Shown: piece after piece, positions 56,940 to 64,000 of the stretch
How the letters are laid out: each line of letters begins with the position of its first letter
Position numbering within the stretch: position 1 is the stretch's first letter
The notes under the pieces: generated by a model
The model's database searches: none
What the model saw: only the letters and a program-made list of their open reading frames with translations
Told to the model about the DNA's origin: nothing
Source: Nilaparvata lugens
Lineage: Eukaryota > Arthropoda > Insecta > Hemiptera > Delphacidae
Assembly (NCBI RefSeq): GCF_014356525.2
Contig: NC_052518.1
Span: 12,292,201 to 12,356,200 of the forward strand
Direction: 5' to 3'
DNA: 64,000 nucleotides
Position numbers and translations under genes: made by a program

Positions 56940-58049
56940 GAATATAGGGCGAAAAAAGTAGAGCATCCGCCGCTTCAGTCCCGATGCTAAGGAGCCACAC
57001 ACCAACCCTCCGCCTGTAAACAGCGACAGTGCAGCGCTCACTTGGTGTGAATACAAGGAATATATTATTCTTATTAATTATTTTTCATTGTTTCTAAGTG
57101 AGGACCTTGAGTTTAACAACTTTTATATATTATCTTAAATTTATTTCCTACAGACTAAGAAAACGCCAGATTTTTCTCCCAAAATTGGTCATTAACAAAA
57201 ATATACAAGAAATATTAACAATTGTACTTTTCTAATATTGATAAATTTACTTTCCAGTTATCGTAAAACTATTTAAAACACTACAAAGTTTAAGATGACC
57301 ATCAATGTTTGAAAAAAATTCTTAAATGTTATTTAAGAAAAAACTTATGGGTTCTTCTAGACCACCGCGCCAGTAGTAGTGTCTAAAAAAGGCTACCGTA
57401 CTGGTAGTTTATTAGTCCTAATACAGGCTGTGTACTAGGGTGAAGTGTTAGATAGCTAGGCACAGTGGCCAAACATAGGCTAGTTGGCTCAACAAAACGT
57501 ACAGATGTTGCCCCAAAATTGACAATTGGCGCGACAGAGGCAATTTGGTCAATAAATAGGCCTACCATTGGCAACCATGAGAGACAGTTAGGCAAAATTC
57601 TAGCCGAGGAGCTACCGCTGTTATCTCAGTTGTTATTGAAGATATAGACTCAATATTTTTAGGTGGAAGAGAAGGACAAAAAAAAGCGCGGTACGCGGTA
57701 GCCTATTTTGATACAATTCAATTCAATTTTTAGAAATAGGCTAGCTGTTTCAAAACTAACCTTGAGTAACGGCGACTTTCAATATCAATTACAATTCTAT
57801 TACTTGAATAACTTTTGAATACAGTACTAATAATTTATAATTCATGTAATATTGAATCCAATGATTTCATGAAGAAATCTATTTTCTGTGTTGAATAATT
57901 AGGTAGCTATGATTTGAAGTTACTATCATGGCAAGAATGTGTATTGCCACTATGTTGATCCTACGCAGCACCGTATGCCCGCCCATCATTTATTAAAGCT
58001 ACCATTAGGATAGTTTTTTGTGATCACGATTACTAATCACTGTGATTAG
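56940..58049. other. Intergenic DNA, mixed composition
   Basis: A moderately GC-rich patch directly after the tandem array (56945-57045) and another at 57350-57620, both without splice sites or motifs I can use. The opposite-strand frames at 57383-57647 overlap each other and look accidental. Confidence 0.4.
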
Positions 58050-58350
58050 ACATTTTGATAAATATCAACATATTAGCATTTATAAGCAAAAACCCAACCT
58101 CCTAACATTTCCTTTTACCTTGTAAAGTAAAAGTAAATTCGTATGGCTTTTGTAGTTGGGGAGTCCCTTGAGGGAAAGTCCCACCGCCTGAATATATAAT
58201 TTAAGCCGTCAATGGGCCTAACGACTGTCATACTTTAGCCGGGACCAACAATTTAACGTGACCATCCGATAATACGGGTAAAAAGTCACATGAAAAATAT
58301 CAACATATTGCCATTTATAAGAAAAACCTAACCTTTCCTTTACCGTTGTG
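58050..58350. repeat. GC-rich element between ~60-80 bp direct repeats
   Basis: AAATATCAACATATTAGCAT then TTATAAGCAAAAACC, CAACCTCCTAACATTTCC at 58056 recurs at 58296 as AAATATCAACATATTGCCAT then TTATAAGAAAAACCTAACC. Between them lies ~155 bp with GGGGAGTCCCTTGAGGG, CCCACCGCCTGAATATATAA, GCCGTCAATGGGCC and AGCCGGGACCAACAATTTAA, a pattern that looks like a dispersed repeat. Its class is unknown. Confidence 0.55.
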
Positions 58351-59156
58351 AGAAGAGTCTTTGAATCTTTCTGCATAGGTACACTGTTAGGTGTTGATTA
58401 CCAACTTTGTAATTGTGCTAGTTCTAACCTAGAATTCATCATTATCATTTAAACTGCAATTGAAAAAAAGGATTTTTTCATTACAATAATAATTAACTTA
58501 ACGTGAATTGCAATAATAAGGTTTACCAACTGAGATCAAGTAAGTTTTGAAACAGCTACTTCTAATATTAAAATTTAATTAAGTTGTATCAAAATAGGAT
58601 AGTTGACTTCATTTTCTCCTCCTCTTTCATTAAAAAAATTAACTGGATATCTTTAATGAATGAGACAACAGCGGTATCTGACCGGCTAGAATTTAGCCCA
58701 GGTTACAAGGATAAAACATTATTATTACTTATAATAAGTTACAAGTAAAAAATCTTCTAGCTATCAATGTATTTAAAAAGAACAATTAACTCATTTCCAT
58801 AATAATACCAAAATTTCACTTACAGTTAAACCAGGAAATGTTGGTTGCTTGCTTATTATTACTGTAGCTGATGCTCAAATGATTTAAGATTAACTTATTC
58901 TTGTCAATAAATTGGTAAAATAATCTCGGAAAAGCGTATTCCTATCAATAAAGTCTGAGAAAACTGTACAGAAAATAGAATAAGGTACTTTAGATTTAAT
59001 TTTCAAATTCTAAACTAATCAAAAATTAGAATAATCAGAATATTAGTTTAGGTTAGAAAATTATTCAATGCCGTCAAAATCTTGCTATAAGATTAGATAG
59101 TAGTAATATATAGAATTATTAGAGAGACGAAGCTGGTAATAATAAATATTAAAGCA

Positions 59157-59304
59157 GTAGGTAGCGCTACAGTCGATGACGTCACTCAAAGTATCGTGCG
59201 CACAAAATGCCATCACGTGACCTTTATCTACTAGTGCGCACAGATTGTCAAGCGAACAGATTGTAAGTCGAACAGTTTGCGGAGCGAATAACTTGTACCA
59301 CCCC
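59157..59304. repeat. Right copy of the subterminal block (inverted)
   Basis: The complement begins GGGGTGGTACAAGTTATTCG, continues with CAAACTGTTCGAC, CAATCTGTTCGCT, CAATCTGTGCGCACTAG and ends GTGACGTCATCGACTGTAGC then GCTACCTAC. It mirrors 33180-33320. Confidence 0.7.
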
Positions 59305-59601
59305 GGAACAGTGAACTCTATACTAACTGGAACGGGCTGTTCAATGCTAAGCTACAGCCAAAAGTGTGTAAGGCGGAGTGAGTGAGACAAGCCTACCGTG
59401 TGGGATTCCCTTCTCTCTCGTACTCATACATTTAAGCAGGTTGTTGCAGCTCTTGAGTACGATTTTTCATTTTTAAAGTTGAAAAACGGATTTGAATAAG
59501 TATTAGGGTTATCAGTATTAGATCACAACCTTTTCTTCTTAAATATTGTGATGTATTTGTCGTAAAATTCATAGAATTGAATAAAAATACGACCGAGAAA
59601 A

Positions 59602-59672
59602 ATGGTGATGTATTGTGTTGCATTTGGATGCAAGAATGGGCATGTTAAAGGAAATGAAATACCATTTCACAG
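59602..59672 (+). CDS. THAP zinc-finger protein, first exon (fragment)
   Basis: ATG at 59602 gives MVMYCVAFGCKNGHVKGNEI then PFHR, cut by a GTAAGT donor at 59673 in phase 2. THAP domains are sequence-specific DNA-binding C2CH fingers that start M..C...GC.N......F.FHRFP. Here C5, C10 (C-x4-C) and the FHR lead are present, and the intron falls where THAP genes often have one. The next exon, with the FP, tryptophan, second Cys and His, is not visible. A T-rich acceptor near 59761 leads to a stop within six codons. Position 270 bp inside a transposon terminus suggests transposase origin. Confidence 0.65.
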
Positions 59673-60222
59673 GTAAGTCAAATATTTTTAGTCTATTAAT
59701 TAATTTGAAGAAACCTTTTTGTTTTACATACATTTCTAATACTTTTTTCTATATTGATCAGTTTATTTGACCAAAAGTAAAACAACAAATTTGGTTATAT
59801 TCCTAGTATATGGTGATAGTTTCTATGCTAATTGAAAATTTAGGCCTACTTTGTAGCATCTAAAATAAAGAAACATAGTTGAAGAACAAATTAATCCTTA
59901 TTTAAAAAAGAATAAATACAATTGATTAATAATTCTGAGTTATCATCATGAGATGACATAATTTATTTTAGGTACCTACTTTTATTTTGAAAAATATGAT
60001 ATTGCTATCAGCTGAATTGTGATTAATTTTTGAAACCTTTCCATTTCAAATAAATAATCTTTCAATTTACAATATTATAATAATATTATTTTGCATATTT
60101 TTCTGTTTGCTTATCATATGATCATACTTATAATACAATTAATATAAATGTTTCTTCATATATTTATTTGCATCATTCCTGAAACTCCCACACTTACATG
60201 ATTTGAAATGTTATCAGAATAC

Positions 60223-60443
60223 CTATAGTGAGGTCCACGTTATAATGACAGTATTTGATGAACTTTTTTTTGCTATCCTTGTCTATCATTCGACATAGCC
60301 GGTGGTACTATCCTTTTCTAGGTCCACAACGATGCCAATTATGTTTTTGACAGTGTACAAATATAATTAACTAATGCAGAGAATCGGCATCGCTATTCTT
60401 CTATCTTTATCCACTATCATTATAACGTGGACCTCACTATAGT
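60223..60443. mobile_element. Tc1/mariner-type MITE, TATAGTGAGGTCCACG ends
   Basis: CTATAGTGAGGTCCACGTTA then TAATGA at the left and its inverted copy at the right (CATTATAACGTGGACCTCAC then TATAG). The core starts TAGTGAGG next to TA on both sides, consistent with a TA target site. 221 bp, non-coding. Inserted between the two halves of the internal duplication of the THAP element, hence younger than it. Confidence 0.9.
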
Positions 60444-61406
60444 ATATTGCTATCATTACATATTCAATAATCCTGTGTTATTGAATCATCATGAGTCCAC
60501 TTTCATTTTATTTTCCTACTTTTATTGTAAAAAATATGAGATTGTTATCAGCTGAATTGTAATTAATTTTTGAAACCTTTTAATTTCAAATTGTTTATTT
60601 TACTCTGGTAATTATGTAGCATATTTTACTGTTTGCTTATCATAGTCATATAATAAAATGTTTCTTCGTTATCTGCTTCATTTCTGAAACCCCCACTCTT
60701 ATATGATTTGAAATTACACCAATGCACACCTACATAATTCTACATTCATAGCCTGCTGTAAGTAGGCCTATATTATTAAATTGAGATATTTCCTTAAACA
60801 ATAAATCATAAATCTTTCTTTTAACAATAACAATAAATCATATAATCCAAAAAACAATAGTATATCCTATCAAAATAAACATAAGACTGTGTCTAATAGT
60901 TTCAATTAAACACAGCCCTCCTTTGGACTGTGTACAAACAAAATTCGTGATTGGAATAATAAGGACTATGAGCCTGTTTTTCATTCCCAATCATTTCATG
61001 ACAGTTTATATTTGTCCTTGTTAAATAAATAAAAATTAATAAATGATACACTTCTCTGGCCAAAAGCTATTCCCTTGCTTGTGAAAAGTTGACAATACTA
61101 AAACTACTGCAGTCACAAATGAAAAAAATATTTTCTTTATTCATATTCAACCTATTTCATTATTTTTGCTCTCAAAAAGTTAACAATGAACTGCTCAATA
61201 AAGGAAAAAAACGCTTCCATGGAATAAGACATACAATATAGAAATTGAAACTGTGCAATGCATTTTTCCATAAGAGCCAATGTGTTACAAAATGACGAAT
61301 CCCACAGCAATGCGGGTTGCCTATCTTTACCAGCTGCCTCACTTTCTTTGTGTTGCTAGTCCATTCTAGTTAGTATAGAGTTCAGTGGTTAGGAAAAGCT
61401 TTAGGA

Positions 61407-62040
61407 CTTAGACCAGTTATAGAATAGACACGCTGGGAAGTCTAGCCTCTGAAGCCAACATCTACTGCCAAATTCGCCCACCTCGACGTCACAACAGTGA
61501 TGTCACGCCTCATATTGAAAACTTTCAGATTGTGTCTATTTTAGATTCATGGTGTTTTTAGGTTATTTCTAGCTACGGGCAAAAACGATATATGTTAATT
61601 TATGATGTGTTATGTGATATCAGTTTCAACGTTATAATGTGTTTTGAAAATAATAAGGTACGGTAGCCTACAAAACTAGTTTATTGTCATGCTGCAATGA
61701 GTTCACTTACATCATAACCAAGGATAATATAACAGTTACAACTTACAATATTTACGTGTATAAATTTCAACTTACACATGAAAAGATATTCCACTTTTTT
61801 TCCTAAAAATTTCAGTGCAATTATATGCTGTGCAGGAGATTACCATTTTCATAAATAATAATTACATAAATAAATGATAATCTGCTATGGTAAACAAGCT
61901 ATGTTTAACAACAATGTCTATACGATGCGTGACGTCACTGTTGTGATGTCAAGGTGGGCGAATTTGGCAGTAGATGTTGGCTTCATCGACTTTTAGTATG
62001 AATATACAATTGGCCGTGTCTATTCTATAACTGGTCTAAG
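61407..62040. mobile_element. Foldback MITE, TTAGACCAGTTATAG family, copy B
   Basis: Ends identical to copy A (32874-33161) but in opposite orientation and with a longer interior (634 bp), including ATGGTGTTTTTAGGTTATTT. Arms: GCCAACATCTACTGCCAAAT then TCGCCCACCTCGACGTCACA on the left and the complement on the right. GGTTAGGAAAAGCTTTAGG occurs on both sides of it (61387 and 62041), a local repeat that continues to 62100. Confidence 0.9.
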
Positions 62041-62316
62041 GGTTAGGAAAAGCTTTAGGCTGGGAAAGCTTAGGTTAGGAAAAGCTTTTGGTTAGGAAAA
62101 CTCAGATTGGGAATATAATAATTTGATGATTTCAATAATCAAAATGGCTGCTACTCATAGGTTAAATGCATATAAAATTGTGCTATTTTGAACTTGGTTT
62201 ATTTTTAAAACAATAGTGACCGCCGTTTAATTTTTGTGATTTTGTGCTCAAAATAACATACTAAATTGATCCCAACCAAAAATTTGATGACAGGTATGTT
62301 GGCACTGGACGTGCAC
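62041..62316. repeat. Right copy of block 1 of the inverted module
   Basis: 62143-62316 is the inverted match of 32688-32863: ATGGCTGCTACTCATAGGTT, AATTGTGCTA, CCGTTTAATTTTTGTG, TCCCAACCAAAAATTTGATG, ACAGGTATGTTGGCACTGGA then CGTGCAC. The 102 bp before it are short GGTTAGGAAAAGCTT-type repeats absent from the left copy. Confidence 0.8.
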
Positions 62317-62725
62317 TTACACCTAAATCTTAAACATTCTACACCTTTATTCTATTTAAATTTCATTCAAACTTATTTTAATATATCCAAATTGAATCAA
62401 TATTATCAGATTAATCAAAATAATTAAAGATGAATATTTTTATAAAGCAAAATATTGTTTCTATTCACCCCAGAAATGGTTTTAAAGCAACAGAATCTAT
62501 ATTATCAAGGTAAGACATACAGTGTTGCTATTCACATCAACTGGCAGGTGAACAGCAACAGGTATGATTTTTTAATAACTGGTATTTTATTTCTCAATTA
62601 TTAATACTGATATTGAATCTACAGCTAAAGATTAAACTTTAATCATGAAACATTTTCAATTATCAGTATTCTTCAGTTATTAATATGAAAACGTGAAAAA
62701 CTCTTGCTATTCACCCCATTTTACA
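62317..62725. other. AT-rich DNA, nothing recognised
   Basis: AT-rich sequence right of the inverted module. It does not match the sequence left of 32688, so the module boundary is near 62316. Confidence 0.45.
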
Positions 62726-62940
62726 GTATGCAACTTTTTTCAGTAGCTGCTACAGTTTTGTAACTTTACCCACATATCGCTACAGCTGGCAATATCTCAG
62801 CTAAGCAACTTTCTTCAGTAGCTGTTACCGGTATGCAACTTTTTTTCAGTAGCTGCTACAGTTTTGTATTTTTACCCACATATCACTACAGCTGGCAAAA
62901 TTCAGCTAAGCAATTTTCTTCTGTAGCTGTTACAGTTACG
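62726..62940. repeat. Tandem repeat of 105 bp built from GCAACTT/CAGTAGCTG subrepeats
   Basis: GTATGCAACTTTTTTCAGTA then GCTGCTACAGTTTTGTA at 62726 recurs at 62831 (period 105). Each unit also contains AAGCAACTTTCTTCAGTAGC then TGTTAC, so the unit is itself a diverged dimer. Looser GCAACT...CAG pieces continue on both sides of the LINE fragment as far as ~63350. Confidence 0.85.
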
Positions 62941-62985
62941 CAACTTCCTTCACCTATCACTGCAGATGGTGAGATATTGCAACTT

Positions 62986-63228
62986 TTATTCAATTGAATC
63001 TTGTTTCAATTTATATGAAAGTCTATTTGTGATAATTTTATCAATGCATGTGGCTGAGTAAGTTGTTTCTCTTGTTACTCTGTCAAACAACAACTCAAGC
63101 CCATAGGAGGTAATTAAATCCTTGAAATTGTTTTTCTGTGGGGAGCTTTTCAGAATGTCAACATTGAAGTCTCCTCCAATTAAAAAAAGTTTATTTTCAG
63201 AGTCCAAACATGCAACTAGTTGCAGCAC
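62986..63228 (-). pseudogene. LINE endonuclease (APE-type) fragment
   Basis: Minus-strand frame of 80 codons. LVACLDSENKLFLIGGDFNV carries the GDFN motif of exonuclease-endonuclease-phosphatase-fold nucleases. It is followed by F..LI.SYGLELL, T.ETTYSATCIDKIITN, the 'T.....ID.I..N' motif near the catalytic Asp-His end. This is the C-terminal half of the endonuclease of a Jockey/CR1-type LINE ORF2. The N-terminus and RT are missing. It is not part of the element at 43.3 kb, which lacks this domain. Confidence 0.8.
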
Positions 63229-64000
63229 TTGTTGAAGTAGTATTCCGAGTTAAGCAACTGGTTATAGAGATTGCTTCAGTAACAGGCAGAGTTAGGCAAT
63301 TAATTACAACCTTACCTAACCTAAACAGCCGGATTCACACAGCTGGTTGTGCAACTTGTCTAATAATCCATTTTTGTGGATTTTTGTTTCTAAATGTGGA
63401 TTCTCATAAAAAAGCGATTTGCATCCTGCACTCCATAATTCAAATTAACCGGTGATTTAATCCAGTCTGGCAGTCTCTTTAGACTTTTTGACCATAGCGA
63501 GTCTGCTGGCTAGTTTTAACCTAATTCATTGGAATTAGGTTATGGCGCCTTCAATGTTTACGCATGTTTTCAACAAAGACCCAAAGTTAATTTTTACAGA
63601 TGAACAGAAAATAATATGAACTATCATCATTTGTGTTCGGCACTATGAAGCATGGGTTATCATCACGTTTTAAAATTACCTTATATCACTTGATTTACGA
63701 AAATTACGTTACTTCCATCTTTTGTTCCAAGACTGTTGAAACTGCGTTTTCAAATTTTGTTGCGCCCCTCCACTTTTGCAACTTCTGTGTTCTGTCCACA
63801 AACAAATATGTTCATTGTAAATATTATGAAGTAGATTAGCCAGCAAATTCAGTCTTGTAGACTCTATATTTCTGATTTCAACTATCTACTTAATTTACCT
63901 ACTTATTTAGGAATTATAAATATTGAAAAATTAGGCTACCTACCTATTTGTCTGACTTGCTGTTTTTTATCAGCCTATAGGCCTAGTAATAGTAATGTTC
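63229..64000. other. Intergenic DNA to window end
   Basis: A small inverted repeat AACCTAATTC/GAATTAGGTT at 63519-63542 and diffuse GCAACT repeats to ~63350. No gene that I can support. Confidence 0.4.

Larger units (their letters stand above)
59309..61387 (+). mobile_element. THAP-bearing DNA transposon, deletion derivative, 2.08 kb
   Basis: The left end CAGTGAACTCTATACTAACT then GGAACGG and the complement of the right end, CACTGAACTCTATACTAACT then AGAATGG, match at 24 of 27 positions. Just inside the left end is the first exon of a THAP-domain protein (59602-59672). The rest is AT-rich with an internal duplication (59942-60212 and 60485-60716) and a nested MITE (60223-60443). No catalytic domain remains. 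P-type and some other transposons carry N-terminal THAP domains, so this was probably once autonomous. A clean target duplication could not be found (CCCCGGAA on the left, GTTAGGAA on the right). Confidence 0.65.

Noticed and set aside
32688..62316. Interpretation of the bracketed 29.6 kb as a Maverick/Polinton
   Set aside because: The size and inverted ends would suit, but no DNA polymerase B, integrase, protease or packaging ATPase signal is visible inside. The contents are ordinary repeats and host-like exons.
1..64000. CRISPR arrays, rRNA genes, intact tRNA genes
   Set aside because: Looked for regularly spaced repeats with unique spacers, rRNA-like GC-rich blocks and complete tRNA cloverleaves; none seen.

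Overview
The window is eukaryotic nuclear DNA from an insect, most likely a hemipteran and possibly a planthopper. The evidence is: GT-AG introns; one strongly recognisable conserved animal exon (C-terminus of a plasma-membrane Ca2+ ATPase); very AT-rich intergenic DNA; arthropod-type retroelements, hAT-like, pogo/Tigger-like and THAP-bearing transposons; many foldback MITEs; and a short interstitial AACCT (TTAGG-type) tract. The species call is inference. No bacterial-type genes, rRNA genes or CRISPR arrays are visible.

Layout. 0-2.6 kb: a nest of mobile DNA, in which a truncated LINE 3' end sits in a foldback element that sits in a larger inverted-repeat element. 2.6-13.8 kb: AT-rich, mostly featureless DNA, probably intronic for the Ca2+ ATPase gene, with a possible tRNA-derived SINE and a foldback MITE. 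13.80-14.01 kb: last exon of the Ca2+ ATPase (calmodulin-binding start, PDZ-ligand end). 14-23 kb: AT-rich 3' flank with a small hAT-like MITE and a GC-rich palindromic MITE. 23.6-28.1 kb: a broken Ty3/gypsy retrotransposon on the minus strand, abutting two LTR-like copies in opposite orientation (28.2-30.2 kb). 30.7-31.4 kb: a frame-broken pseudogene (minus) ending in a zf-C3H1-type CCCH finger. 32.3-32.6 kb: a dead pogo/Tigger transposase N-terminus.

32.7-33.3 kb and 59.2-62.3 kb carry the same ordered modules in opposite orientation, bracketing about 29.6 kb. Inside the bracket are a 435-bp tandem duplication, foldback elements, two small spliced-exon candidates (37.6 and 39.4 kb), a 5'-truncated LINE (43.3-44.8 kb), a near-identical duplication on both sides of a 100-N gap (43.96-46.55 and 46.65-49.76 kb, probably uncollapsed haplotypes), a hAT-like element (49.8-53.2 kb), and the 3' exons of a MULE/FLYWCH-type transposase-derived gene (53.47-54.97 kb) broken by a 98-bp retroelement insertion. 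The right-hand copy of the bracket has itself been split by a 2.1-kb element (59.3-61.4 kb) whose 27-bp inverted termini enclose the first exon of a THAP-domain protein.

62.7-63.3 kb: a tandem-repeat patch and a LINE endonuclease fragment. Overall, host coding content is small (one certain exon, a few candidates). Most of the recognisable structure is transposon-derived, and several pieces record insertion order, deletion by hairpin loss, and a likely assembly artefact.
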